From Branchiostoma floridae (lineage: Eukaryota; Chordata; Leptocardii; Amphioxiformes; Branchiostomatidae): a stretch of 64,000 nucleotides of DNA. The position numbers were made by a program, and so were the translations under genes. The stretch's first letter is position 1. The number at the start of each line of letters is the position of its first letter. The stretch is from positions 20,487,682-20,551,681 of the forward strand of contig NC_049983.1 in the NCBI RefSeq assembly GCF_000003815.2, given 5' to 3'. Of this stretch, positions 46,195-59,440 are shown in pieces. The notes under the pieces are model-generated. The model worked only from the letters and a program-made list of their open reading frames with translations. It did no database searches and was not told where the DNA came from.

Positions 46195-49100
46195 ATGGCC
46201 GTCCGACTCCTCCTGACCGTGTGGCTGGTGTTGCTGGTTGGACGCACGGCTTCAACTGAAGTATTTGCAGGTGTGTGAAGTGGCTCAATCTCATACACAA
46301 GTTACATCATAAGCTTCAGGAGGAATGGTCATTGATTAGGAGATATTTACTGGATACGCGTAGAAATATTAAGGCATTGATTTACCATATAAAAATGTTT
46401 TATTTTTCCTCATTGAGTATGCGACTAAGGTTGTAATTAGCATAATGTATATCATATGTGCTATCGCTACAATCCTATCCTATGGCATAATCCATGTCTA
46501 AGCTACCTGCATGCACAAAATCATGGAAATGATCTGTCCTTCCTTTGTTGAGTTATCCTCCTCAACACTTTCAACAAAAACTCCCCTGCAGTTCCAAAAC
46601 TAACAGCTATAACGTCTAACGTTAGTTCCCTAACCTATATACACTGACATCAAAAGCTACTCCCACAAAAAAGCAACACCCTAGCTTGTCCGGGAGAAAA
46701 GATTTAGCAAAAAATACACAATGTTTTGCTGTAGTACGAAGTTAAGTCAGGCAGGAAGCCCCAACTCGCCTCCGATCTTCCTCTTCGAAAAACCTACCCA
46801 CATATCAAATATCACGATCCATTCATACCCTCTTATGTTATGCTAAACTACAGATATGTGGAGACTCAGACACATCAACATGCCCAAAACAATAATTTTT
46901 CCCGGAGGTAAAACAAAATTTTTTCTACTTTCTGCATGTTTTCAGATGACGCCCTGTCTCCAGCAGAGGTGCCCCAGCAAACACGGGACAACATCGAGGT
47001 AGACTCTAACAAAGTGGAACACCTGGTGGAGACACTCAAAGGTAAGGGATCGTAAGGCCTATCAAACGTTTTCTAGAATGTGTCATCATTGCTTATTCAG
47101 TCATGCCCATAACTTGTACATTAATTTCTGTGGTAAAAAGAAATGCACGGGATTTTATGTCAGGAGTTCGATTGCATGCTATCACAACTAACGTAATGCC
47201 TAGATAAATTTAGATGCGAAATGCTTGTAGCTGACTTACTATATCCCATGCGTGAAAAAGCTTGCTTTGTTGGCCACTACATGTTCGCAGTTCCTCAGAA
47301 CCCGGTGACAAAAAAATCCCACATGTGAGCTCACGGGGAATACTACGAAGGGCCCAGGTCGTTGCTGCTAACATCTAAAACCTATCATATTTTATTTCTC
47401 TCTGTATATTCTTTCTTTACATCAGGTATGATTGAGGAAGGGGCCAGAGATGCAGGACTTGAAGGGGGTGCTTCCGTGGATGAACTTGGTTAGTTTGGGC
47501 GTGTTATTTAAGTGCTGAATAACTTATCAATGCTAAAAAAGAGGTCAGATTAGAATACTGTCAATATTTCTAGCACAGAAACAGCTCAGGTATTGTGGTT
47601 GAGAGCAGACAGTTCGGGTGAACCTAGCCTGACTGAAACGTGCTCCTATCGGCGTTTGAGAGTTCAGCCACGGTTGGGTCAGATTGATGAACGAATCTTG
47701 GGTTAACTACATAAATTCTGATGAAGAAGTTTCAAGAAACAGAATTTTCTATTGTGACGTGTATTCATTTTCGTACTATCAGATGACATACTGCAGAACT
47801 GACAGAATTATTGCAAGCCTAAAAATGTATTGTTCATAACTTTGAGCTATAAAATGTTGGTTTCCCTCCACAGATGCCGACCCTCCTGCAGAAGTGATGC
47901 AGGAACTGGAGGCAGAAGGGGACCGGGGGATAGATGGTACGGGATAAATATTGGTGTGAACGGGGAGCCCTAAATGTATAATATGTACTTCGAGACATGC
48001 ACATTTCATATACGTACTAAGTGCCTGCGTATATGCGTTCTAGTCCTGTGTCTAGTCCATGAAAGGTCGCTTCCGGCAGTAGTAGCATGCCAATGGCAAA
48101 CAACCCAACCATGCCAATGGCCAATGGCAACAAAGGGCAACATCTGCAAGGATCGCTAGGAGTCTCCTCTGATTTGTGAAACCAACTTATCTGATAGCTA
48201 AAGCTCATCAGAATGATTATTTAATATCTCTCTGTCTTTATCAGACTGCTGGCTTGTTGAATTGATCTTGTACTTGTATTCATGTCCTCTTTATCTTTAA
48301 ATTTATTTTTAGATCTGATGGAAGAAGAAGAAAGGCAAGTGCCTGATGAGGACCTTGGTGGGGAGACTTTGATGGGTGGAGTCAGTAAGTTTTAAGTACC
48401 TAGTTTTTTTCACAGCATGGCATGCTGGGATACTGGTCTCTTCACTGTGGAAAAATCAGCAAGTCAAATCCTGTTCATTTCAAGAAGAACAAGAACAGGA
48501 CTCAGGCACCCCTATGTGCAAGCAGATACGACCTTATAGATCTAAGTATTACTATTAGGATTTGCTTCTGGTTGTGTTAACTACTGCAGTAACTGTAGGG
48601 ACCTTACAATGAAAGAGTCTCGAATATGGGTAACAAATTCAATATAGAATTGTGGTGAATGTGGCACGATATATAAAAAATGTCTTCAGTGTAACAATTC
48701 AACTTTTGATTTTATGTCTTCCAGCTGAAGAACTGGAGGAAGCACGACATGTGGCAGGGGGTCAGTGGAACATTTCTATAATGACTCGTATATAAGAGTG
48801 TGTATGATGATTATGTACAGGTCATTGTGCAAACAACTTTGACTAATAATGGAGAGGGCGTACTTTTGATATATAGGTTTACTCAGGAAGAGAGGAAGAA
48901 ATTGCCTGGATACCAGCCCGATCTCAAAAATATCTGGTGGAGATAGATATTATCGGGCTGGGGTCTGGTATCCAGGCTAAGAAGGAAACTGTTTTGCCAA
49001 TTGTTTAACATTAGTGGCCATCAAGAAAGTTGGAAGTGGAGTCATATGTGACCACAATACCTTCTTCATGAGGTATATGCTATTATTTCAACAGTTACAG

Positions 49101-50052
49101 GCTTATAACAACTGTAATATACCCGTTACCAGAACCATGCAGTGACCGGTTCAGTAAGACATTTGTTGACTTGGGCCATTCTTTAATGCAGGACGGAGGT
49201 TTGCCCGAGTTTGCGAACACCAGACATTGACCATCAGTTGTCCTGCTGGACGACAGATCCGCATCTTGTCCGCCCTGTACGGCCGGACGTCACAGGACTT
49301 CTGCCCCCACAGCCAAATCCGCACCACCAGCTGCCGCAGTGAGAACAGCATGGCTCAGGTCAGGGCCAGCTGCCAAGGGCAGTCCAGCTGCTCTGTGGCA
49401 GCCTCCAACAGCGTGTTCGAGGATCCTTGTGTGGGAACATTCAAGTACCTGGAGGTCAGGTATGCATGCACTGGTGAGTACAATCTTTTATTTGGCTTGG
49501 CCCATTTTCTAGGTCTGTTTTTGCACAAGTCAAGCCATCTCCCACATGTTCCAGCTTCCTTTTCACTTAGATCTGAATATTTAGACGTCTTTTCCATACA
49601 ATTGTTTTAAGGGGCCCAAAGTACGTCATCCACAAAGTTGTGTCAGTGCGGCCGTATCAGAACACAATATTCATAATTTCTCTGGGTGTTCAGTTCTAAA
49701 CTTGTTAACAAATAGATGTTATAGGTATACATAAAATTCCTGAATGAAAATTCCCATTTCAGGCCGACCAACAACAGGCTGTGGTGGCTGGACCCGCTGG
49801 TACGACCGTGACAACCCGTCTGCCACAGGAGACTGGGAGACTCTCACCAACATCCGTGAGGAGAACCCCGGGCAGATCTGCGCCGCGCCCTCCGGCATCC
49901 AGGCCCGCGTCAAAGGCTCCAACACCCCCGCCTCACAGACCGGGCGCCAGTTCCTCCACTTCAACCCGGGGGTCGGGTTCGTGTGCAGGAACGGCGACCA
50001 GAGCGGCAACAAACGCTGCCTGGACTACGAAGTACGCTTCTGGTGCCCGTAG
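46195..50052 (+). CDS. Secreted SUEL lectin plus WxxW protein, paralog 2
   Basis: Tandem paralog of the gene at 39321. Exons: 46195-46270, 46946-47041, 47426-47488, 47874-47936, 48313-48384, 48725-48760, 49192-49473, 49763-50052; 325 residues. The signal peptide (MAVRLLLTVWLVLLVGRTAS) is nearly identical to that of paralog 1, as is the end of the first exon (TEVFA). Leader exons are acidic (DALSPAEVPQQ, GGASVDELG, DADPPAEVMQELEAEGD, DLMEEEERQVPDEDLGG, EELEEARHVAG). The SUEL lectin domain reads RVCEHQTLTISCPAGRQIRI, ALYGRTS, CQGQSSCSV, DPCVGTFKYLEVRYACT. The WxxW domain has GGWTRWYDRDNPSATGDWE, ICAAPSGIQARVKGSNTPAS, DYEVRFWCP, stop. All introns are phase 1. It has one more leader exon than paralog 1. 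An AATAAA lies at 50255-50260. Confidence 0.92.
48902..48979. mobile_element. Short MITE with TAGCCTGGATACCA termini
   Basis: 78-bp hairpin in intron 6 of the second lectin gene, with ends TTGCCTGGATACCA and TGGTATCCAGGCTA. The 9 bp on each side match at 7 of 9 positions (AGGAAGAAA and AGAAGGAAA), compatible with an aged 9-bp target duplication as at 25970. Confidence 0.75.
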
Positions 50053-52340
50053 TCAGCACATGATTCACCACTCATCACCTTGCTGTTAGTAACGAAAACA
50101 TCTGTCTTCGATAGCACAACAGAAGTGGTTTGAGTTTGTGTGTGTACTGTAGTTCCTGTGATGGTTGTATCATGATATGAGTCTTGTTGATGTCATTTTC
50201 TGATGATGAAAATATCATTTAATGATGCAGTCTTCATAGACCCAAGCATTCCAAAATAAACTGATGAATTCAGAAAAATTGTGGTTGACCAGATCAGTTG
50301 TTGTTTACACAGCTTGTCTATGCAGCAGTGCTTCAGTATTATACAGCCCACTCTTTTGTTAGTATATCACAATATATATGCAAAGTCCTCATAACAAGCA
50401 CAATATAATCACTTGAACATTTGACAAGATGTGGAGAACAATTAGATCCAAACACCCTGCAGAAATCTCAATTACTCCCAACACAACTAACTCCCATCAC
50501 CCTACCCTTTAAAACTCACCCTACCCTAGACTTAAACTATGAAAGGTGTACTTTTTATGCAAATACATGTGATGTACCGAGACATTTTCCATACTCCCTA
50601 TCTAAGATAAGGTATGTTGTAAGAAGTACGGACACTGGAGATATACACACAAGAGCCTGTATTATTAGTCCAAAGCTATCATAGAGCATGTACATGTACC
50701 AAACCTGTATACACACATCCCAATATCAACTGAGCTGTTCCTAGTGGGCCATTCCACTTACAGGGAGGGGTGGACTAAGAGATGCTCTCTGGGCATGGTG
50801 ACAAAAAAGGAGACACAAAACTGGTGAAAAGTAGGCATGGAGATGAGGGTTTATTTATCATGGGACTGGGCTGCAATAAACCATTGATAGGGTGTGGGAT
50901 ATGGAACAAACAAAAAGGACTAAGGGATATCAATACAATATCTTTAACACCACCCCCAAAATTACTATATAATGGCCCTCAGTGCCACTTACTTCTCTAA
51001 TATCAAGCACAGAGGCACGTCTGAACAGTCCTCATGGACTTAAGGTTCATCTCCAATGCTGAACTTTGACACCTATCTGTACAACATCACAGTAATTGTA
51101 CATGAAACGGTATATATTTGTCCACTACACAAAGGCCTTGGTATTAGCTTGTTGCTACAACAAGAGTTTCCCTACCATCATCAGTTTGGTATAGTGGCAC
51201 CAGCATACCAAGAAAGCTCATCACTTTAGCTGGTATCTCACGGACTGCACGCCAATTTGCACCCATTTTAAGAATGCCTGACACGGTTCTGTGAGATCCC
51301 TGCTTATGCCAGAAACATGTTACAAACTTGGGATATTTACACTGAAACTTCCTACCTATCCCAGACTTACAAAACAGTTAGCAAATTTGGTTACCTCTAA
51401 ATTCAACTGATACCACTATACCAACAAAAAAGCAGGGAAAGCAGTGACTAGTCAATATACTATAACAGACCAAAACAAAGTATACAGCAAAAGCATGTGC
51501 AGCCATAGGTAACATAGACTGCTGCAGGCAAAAGCTACCTTTGCCAATTGTGGTTAGTTTGTAGTTTACTGTAGCATGATCTCCACACACATGTAACTCT
51601 ATACACCAAGGCCTGAGACCACTAACATACAAAAGTCATCATTTTGTTGTTATCAATGTCCTTGTATATCTGGAGCCAGTAGCGCAGTATAAACACTATA
51701 TTCTAATATACCTATTCTTCACATACACTGTATAGCAAATTAGGAGGGAAAAAACATCAAGTATATTTTGTATAATATTATGTGTGGTTAAGGTAGCACA
51801 CACAAATTTCCCCGTTCCCCATGCACACTTCAAATATGTACATTAAATATCACATGATAAAGCAATGAAGTAAAATTGGGCAAAAATATGTGTTTGCTGA
51901 CTCTGCACTTCAAATTAAGTGTGCTATTGTTGCTCAGGTTTATTTCATTTGCTACAAGCTTTGGGATTGGATGCACTACAGTACATGTAGGCTTGTCCAA
52001 TCAGACTGTAGATTGTACTTAACAACTAACCTTTAGCCATATCAATTCCAATATACCTAAGAATCATCAATTTCTTCTTAACTTCATCTTCACACAAAAA
52101 CTGTCAAAATACAAAAGTTTGGTCTACTATTACTAATGAGATCACAAAAATGTAGTTTTGTCTAGTAAAAGCATTGAATGCCTTCATATTGTTTTTCACT
52201 CTTGAGTTTTTTTATCTGCAATGTGGCTGTTTTAAATACAGGAATGAATTTTGATCCAGACACCATTTTTCCAAAGTAAATCCATCCTTATGAAAGCTAC
52301 AATTCATTGTCTACATGTCTCTTCCTCCTGTCATCACCAT
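50053..52340. other. Convergent interval, 3' UTRs of lectin 2 and ARL8
   Basis: The lectin 2 polyA signal AATAAA is at 50255-50260. The rest probably holds the ARL8 3' UTR (minus strand); TTTATT near 51945 or 50850 could be its signal. No exon, RNA gene or repeat pair was recognised. Confidence 0.5.
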
Positions 52341-55300
52341 CTATCGGCCGCCACTCTTTGAATGTTGAATTAGCCACTGCAATGTGATGTCTGAAAGGTA
52401 AGATAAACAAGTCAACACTACTAGTACTAGCAGATAAAAATAAATAACTAAAACTTTGTAACTTTGCCACAATACTGGAAGGTTCATAGAAGGTGTAGAA
52501 GAACACTAACAACCTCCAAAACAACTAGATGCACCCCTTTCTGAAAGGTCTGGAACATCAGCAATGAGACTGCTTTTCTTGCATATAAATGTGTGTTGGT
52601 AGCAGTGCTTTAGCCAGCTTAAATTTTTTTCCGTCCCCTGGATTTTGAATGGAAATCCTGTCAAAGGTGCAACAATCCTAGGTGGGTCTGGGGGTATGCT
52701 CCCCAGGAGAATTTTGACCCTCTGAAATGCTATTTCCTTTATTTTGAGGGGCAAATTTTGCTGGTAGACTCAGCTTGGTTCCATTAGAATCCAATTCTGT
52801 CCCCTGCAGCAAAATTTAGTCAAAGGATGGAAGGACGGATGCTGGTTAGAACCCTGATGTACCATAATCTACAGTCAAACAATATCTCCCGTTTATTCCA
52901 CATTCAGTATAAAAACAACACAACTCCTCATTATGCAGAATCAATCATTGTAGATAGCAGTGAAGGGGGCAGCAGAAATTGGATCATGTTAAATCATCCC
53001 ATGACTATGATCAGAATCATCTCAAAATGACACAGATCCATAGCTTTGAGACAATTTGCTTGCGACGCTGTGAAAGATATGCATGTATTGATGCACATGA
53101 TGCCAATCCAACCCTAAGCCTTGCCAATCTTCATTGAGTTAGTCAGCCATGTAGTTGTGCACTGCATTGCATACCCTATGCATTTTGTTACTGCCCTGAC
53201 TAACTAACAACAGTAACACAGTGCATACCACATCATTACAAATAACTAGAGTAGAAAAGCACAGGAAAGTGCATCCTCCACATATCTAAATACAGGCACT
53301 TGTAACTTTTAAAACACTGCTGAAGTGTGTATGTACCGTATGTGACTAACGTTTTATCGTGCAGCAGCAAACTCACCTATGTTGTCTTTCTCCTTACAGG
53401 AGATGGAGTAACAACAGATTTCTCTATCCTGGATGGCAGACAGGTTCCTGGAACACACGATATATATATATTACCATACACACAATTTCACAGAACAGGC
53501 CCTTGGTGTAATGGTACAAATATTCTATTTTGTTTCAGTATAGAATACTAACTACTCACCACTAGCAACTGTACATTTACAGCATATGCAACACCATGCA
53601 ACACCAAGGCCAACTGTCTTTCCATGGTCAACACTCAGTACTTCTTTGTGGAAACATTCTTGTCTTCCTGTGTCTATCACTATATCATGATACTGTGAAT
53701 GTATTTACTTTTGTAGTCATTTTAATTCAGAGGGAAAAGGATGCTTTGACAGTGTTTGAAATTAACATTTGAAACAGTTCTGTTGTACAGCAATGTTACA
53801 AAACACATATACATATATGTCCACACTGTTTTGCCATCAGAGCCCACTGAGAAAACCTTGAAAATAAAACCACTGAAAATTTCTAGATTTACAGTATCCT
53901 TATCTCACGAGTTGAACATCCTGCTCAACCTTCCATACCTAAGTCTCAGACAATTTTCCACCTGGATGATTTAGTGTGTTGGATACAGGATTGATTTTGA
54001 GAAGAGTGGTTCTCCTTGATGGCCACTCTTAATTAAACAGAACCATTAGTAAAGTGATGCACATTTTATAGTATTTTTTTCATCTGCTCAGCTCTTCTGT
54101 AGAAAACAGGACATCTTAATCTAAAACCTTGTTTCATGGTAGCCCAACCAGTAATAGAAACACAACAGAACAGATAATGTCAAACTAGGATGCAAAATGT
54201 AGACACATTGTTGAATTTTCACTTCATAAAGTCTGTATCAATATTGACCATATGATGGTTTGGTGCAGCAAAAAACTGGGCAGTGATTTCTAATCCAGGC
54301 TCCTTTCATGTAGATGCAAAATGCAAGTGTACAATCTCAATCTTACAATGTAACGTTAGATCTGTGCTTACTCAAGTTACGAGATCATTAATGAGACTTA
54401 CAATCTTTCAATCAACTCCTTCTCATCTAGAGCATTAGGCAGATCTTTCTTGTTCCCCAGAACTAGAACCTGGGCAGAGAATACAGAAAAAAGAGAGTTA
54501 AGCAAGGCTTTACTCTTACACAAACACTTGAAGTGAACACACCAAAGAACAATGTGAGCATGACATCACAAGAACTGAAAAAACAAAACTGTTATCACAT
54601 TCAGGCTTTATGGACATTGACTGATAATGTTGGGAAACAGTTAAAAAGACACATAACAGGTAATACTACCAATGGGAAACAGTTTAAAAGACACAAACCC
54701 GTGTTACTAGCTCTGTGTCTTTTAAACTGTTTCCCAACATTATCAGTCCACAGCCAGAAAGCCTATCTAAAGCTACATTGTAGCCGAGTCCTACAAGTTA
54801 CAACAGAGCTCACAAAAGGCGTGGGAAAATTTCTTACCGGGATGCCGTGCAGCTGTGGCTTGTCCAGGAGGTTGTGTAGCTCGTTTCGTGCCGCCTCAAG
54901 TTTCTCGTGATCTGCAGCATCAACCATGTATCTACAGAGGGGATCAAACAAGCTCATCTTAGTTAGAGTAGGTTATACAGTATTTTGAAACATGGGTTTC
55001 TACATCAAAGACATAAAAGTTCCACTCAAGAAACAAATGTTGTTTTTGCTATACCATTAAATGGCAGCATTACCATGGTCATACATGGTCATGAAAATTA
55101 CAATTTATACTAGTCATTCAGTGCACAAAGAATCAAAAACAAAACAAACTGAGACATTACAATGTTGGACATCAAGCATAACTTCCCTATATCACCTGTG
55201 TTTCAAATAAATCTATACTTACACGATACAGTTGACACCCCTGCAGTAGCGCTCCCACATGCTTCTGAACCTGGGCTGGCCACCAATGTCCCACAGCTAC

Positions 55301-58300
55301 GGAAACAAAAACAATGGGAAACATTAACTTACAACAGACAAATTTCACATTTTCACATTTCTTTCTTGTGTACTAAGTTGAACCTTTGTAATACTCCTGT
55401 ATGTTTTAATTACAAGCCATCACTACCTTCTTTATGTAGAAACGTAACACACCTATCTATGATTCCAGCAATAGCATTTTAAGCTGTCAGTATAAGTTCA
55501 GTTTATTCATATCATTGTGTGCTTAGATTTTAGCTGCACGGTTCTCTTCATGGAACAGATTCTATTATATCCTGGTCTCTCCTTTCAGCTTACCTCATCA
55601 GCAACACAAACACAAGCTCCACAGTACGTAATATTTGCACATTGAATATCACAAATGAAACTGTAGAGATTGAGACCATGACAATTGAATAAACTTGCAT
55701 CAAATATGGCTAAAATGATTCCATTGGCATAAAAATAATAGGGCAGTATACCGAGTCTTGAAATTATACTTCAGATAATGTAATATGTTTAAGAGATACA
55801 CAGAAGGTAGCAGCCATAACATCTTTATAGCTGCTCTTTAGGGGACTCTGGCCATTCCTACGGCAATTGACCTGGGCTACCTAATCAATAGACTACAAAG
55901 GGAGACTGGTACATCTGGGGATCTTTGTTAGGCCTTTTCTGCATACAGTTGGCACTCAGTTCTTGGCAGTGAACACATTTACCTGCATGGCGCACCTGAG
56001 CTGAATACCGAGAGACTATAAATACATTATAGGTATTATGTCTTAAATAAAGATGAAATTTTCAGGCATGGTTAGTGATGCAAGTAAATGTTTTCCTTAT
56101 TGCATTTTGGGACGAATTGTGAACAAACATGTGAACATAACAAAATACATATTTCAATTTTGGTTTACATCTGAATATCTAACCTAATAAGGAAAAAATA
56201 CAGTCAACTTGATAAAAATATACATGTATGTTATACAAATCAGACAATATTTCAAAGAGAACACTGTCAAATTAACTTTAAGATATCTTTCTTCCTTCCT
56301 TGCTTGTCCCCATCCATAATCTATCCCTGGGGATATCCCTGTATCAACCCTGAATACTGCACCAATGATATTTCGCCTCCACAACCACTTCAGTCATAAA
56401 CACAGTCCCAGTGGATTCAAATGACACAACAGTCGGATATTTTATAGCCCCAGAAGAGCAGGTGTTGTTGCACTGCTTTTAGCAATTCTCCATGGATCGG
56501 GATGAAGTGTTATACAGAAATAAGATTCTGTCATACATACGCGTACAGTATACACAATAGCTCTGCGATTTAAATAAGTTAAAAGAAATCATTTTTCTAA
56601 TTGTTGATTAGAACGGCACCTGCTGTTCAAATATTAAAACTAATAAAAGGCTGATTCCTGGTACGCATTTTCGCGTCTCACATTTAAAATGTAATGAATC
56701 TGTCCACACAAAGTCCACAAATCTGTCATCTCTTCATTTCTCAGACTAGCCATTTTTTGGTAAACTCTGAAGATGCATTACCAAAGGTGGTCCTTGATGT
56801 TACCTAAAATGTCTGTTTTACTTTGCCTGTCTCTGTAGTATCAGCCATCTGATCCACTACTGTGTAATGCCAGTGGCACTACCATAAAGCATGCTGTGGC
56901 ATTTCACTCTTCACATGATCAATTTGTCACCATGATGGCCACAATAGGCAGAAACACACAGTTTTATGTGTACCTGAAGGAGTGTGCGCATTTGTCATTA
57001 TCAATGATAGCCTGGCATACCAATACATTGCTCGGAGGGAATTTGCTCCATTTGTTTTAGTCCTTTAATCAATACTCTGTCATTATTTGACAGAAGATAC
57101 TCTGTCATAATTTGACAGAATATATGAAGTTGTGTAAAAATACTAATTACTGCACCTTTTTTATGGATCAAAACCAACCGTACAGTCCAAGAGGTGTAAA
57201 AAAAAATAATATATTGTAAATCAAGCAATTGAAAAAATTCTCAGACTTTTCAGACAGAATCCATCTTTCATCAGTGACAGAGAATGAAAATGGCATATGA
57301 ATCACTTGACACTTTAGCCACTAGATTAGAGAATTCATCCCGTCGCTTGATTTAACCGTATTACATAATTGTCCACCTAGATATATAACCTTGATCGACA
57401 CTCCAGTAGGTGATTTCTTTAACAGACATATAAGAAGAACTTGAGACAGAGCAAGTTGGTCTGACTCATGATGAAGGATCTGCATGCTCTTTTACGTAAG
57501 GCGTAGGCAGCCTATTTTATTTCCCGTAATTCGTAGGGAAAACCATCTACGTAAATCGTAGCGAGGTGACGAAATTTAGCGTAATTGCCTTCCTTGATTT
57601 GGCATAATACGTAGGGGGTTCTCCTGAATTCAGCGTAAATCGTTGTCAGGACCCCCCATACTGACCCTCATGATGGTGGGAGGGAAATCCATGTGGGGGT
57701 GGGGGGGGCAGCTGATGACACATGAGAGGTCATATGACACACATCCTGGTCTTGGTCTCCATATCAGACACAGCACGGAAGGGTGGTGTACTGGATCATA
57801 GACACAGGAACTATACTGGATCATAGACACTGGGCATATAACATTACAGGCATAATTTTATTTCTAACGTGGGGAGGGGTGCACCTTGGTCTACTGGGCT
57901 CACAAAGGTGGGAAATTACTGCACACACAGTACGAATGTGTGGGGGAAAACATGGCAGATCATATAAACTATAAGAACTCTGTAACCACGCCTTACTTAC
58001 TGTTGTCCGTCTCTATATGTCGCTGACCCTATGAATATAATTAACCATATTTCATACATACTAAAAAAACACGTCTACAAAACATCATTTGCATAAGATC
58101 ACAGATCAGATCAGGGTACCTGAAGCCTGGCCTCACCTTGATGGTAACATTCCCCTTTGACACTTTCCTCATGTTGAATCCGACTGTTGGAATCATGTCT
58201 TCGCTGAACTGCCCCGACTGGAAAGGCAGGAAAAACAAAGTCAATTTACCAGCAAATTTCATATCACGCAGCATCACGCAACAAACAACGTATGAGATCA

Positions 58301-58478
58301 GATGCAACAAGCATGCAGAGGAAGAAGGGTGTTTGGTGGCGCCGCGCCTTCTTACCGCTATAACATTCACGAACGTCGTCTTTCCTGAGTACTGTAGACC
58401 CACGAGCGTCAGTTCCATCTCCTCCTTCCAGAATAAGGACTTAAACCACTCCAGTATCCTCCCTATGAAGGCCAACAT
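52341..58478 (-). CDS. ARL8: ADP-ribosylation factor-like GTPase 8
   Basis: ARL8 is the small GTPase on lysosomes that recruits kinesin via SKIP/PLEKHM2 and tethers such as HOPS. Exons in transcript order: 58356-58478, 58137-58217, 55223-55296, 54838-54931, 54402-54469, 53377-53447, 52341-52390; they join to 186 residues, exactly the usual ARL8 length. The N-terminus [20 protein letters not shown] is the amphipathic, N-acetylated helix typical of ARL8, with no Gly2 for myristoylation. G1 is GLQYSGKT; then [21 protein letters not shown]3 [20 protein letters not shown]4 GNKKD, then [20 protein letters not shown], and the tail [14 protein letters not shown]. No key residue is altered. Vertebrate 8A versus 8B cannot be assigned to a likely single-copy invertebrate gene. 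Confidence 0.97.
54605..54765. mobile_element. MITE in ARL8 intron 4
   Basis: About 160 bp with inverted arms of roughly 50 bp: left GACTGATAATGTTGGGAAAC...AAAAAGACACA, right its complement. The loop contains a third, direct copy of GGGAAACAGTTTAAAAGACA. No ORF and no clear target duplication. Confidence 0.75.
57770..57835. repeat. Short tandem duplication upstream in ARL8 intron 2
   Basis: Two copies of TACTGGATCATAGACAC about 30 bp apart. A degenerate run of CGTA-containing phrases (57500-57645) lies just upstream, whose nature I do not know. Confidence 0.6.
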
Positions 58479-58617
58479 CTTGGAGATTTTTAGGAAATAC
58501 GTGCGGAAGAATCACCACTTTCTCCGGCGACACACAGACATGGAGATCATGTGACAGTCATGACGTCATCCAGACTGCATCATGGGATACAGCTGGCTCC
58601 CACCAAGGAGATCTCCA

Positions 58618-58963
58618 AGCAGATGTTGAGATACAACTAGTACTAGTAGTATTTATAGATCTTTATAATGGAGATTTTTGCCGTAGATTGAAAAAAAGTA
58701 CCGGAAAAAAGTTAACTAATGTCTTCCGAAAATAATTTCATCAGGTTGGTAGAATATAGGATATGAGAATTCTTGTACACAACCAAAATTAAATTTACTT
58801 GCTTACGTTTCGGTGTCTATCAGACACCTTCCTCAGAGCTTCTGACTGGAGTTCTGCTTCTCGTCGCAATATGTAGCCGATGTAGGTGGCACTCGTAAGA
58901 GAAGCGGCTCTGTAATTTTTCCGACTACTACTATATCTACGCGACTCAACCTCTGCTTGGAGA
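58618..58963. mobile_element. MITE with CTCCAAGCAGA.GTTGAG termini (copy D)
   Basis: About 345 bp upstream of ARL8. The left end TCTCCAAGCAGATGTTGAGA and the right end CTCAACCTCTGCTTGGAGA are inverted. This is the longest member of the family seen at 7692, 38264 and 43355. It contains no coding signal that I trust. Confidence 0.72.
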
Positions 58964-59354
58964 GTACCCCAGGGGCCTTCCCCACCGATACGACCATCGT
59001 GGACGTGGCCGCCGGGGGAATGCACTCGGCCTTCTCAACATCTCAAAGGGAGGTTTGGACGTGCGAATGCAATGATGATGGGACTCTGACGAGGCCCGCA
59101 CCCGAAGAGGAGGACTACAGTAAAGTTTGAATGTGACGCCAGACCTATTCACAGCGTCTCCTATCAACACTGTTTGGTATTGCAATGCGTCATTTCGTTC
59201 ACCGCTGAAGGTGCAGTGCTGATTGTCGTCTCAAATAATTAGCTTGAAATGATGAAGACACGCGGCGTGTAAAAGTAATGAGTAGAGTTAAGTGATCAAG
59301 TCACCGTAAGTCTGATTACACTTAGAAATATCAGGTACTACTTCAATGTACAAT

Positions 59355-59440
59355 GGCGCAGAAACTTTCGCGTTGGTTTTATTTTCGCGGTGGCAACTTC
59401 ACCGCGAACTTAAAACCACCGCGAATATTTCCTGTCGCCA
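59355..59440. mobile_element. Fragment of the GTTCGCGG MITE
   Basis: ACTTTCGCGTTGGTTTTATT, TTCGCGGTGG and the complementary CACCGCGAACTTAAAACCACCGCGAA occur together here, matching the body of the element at 36251. The TACTGTAAATGCA ends are missing. Confidence 0.65.
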
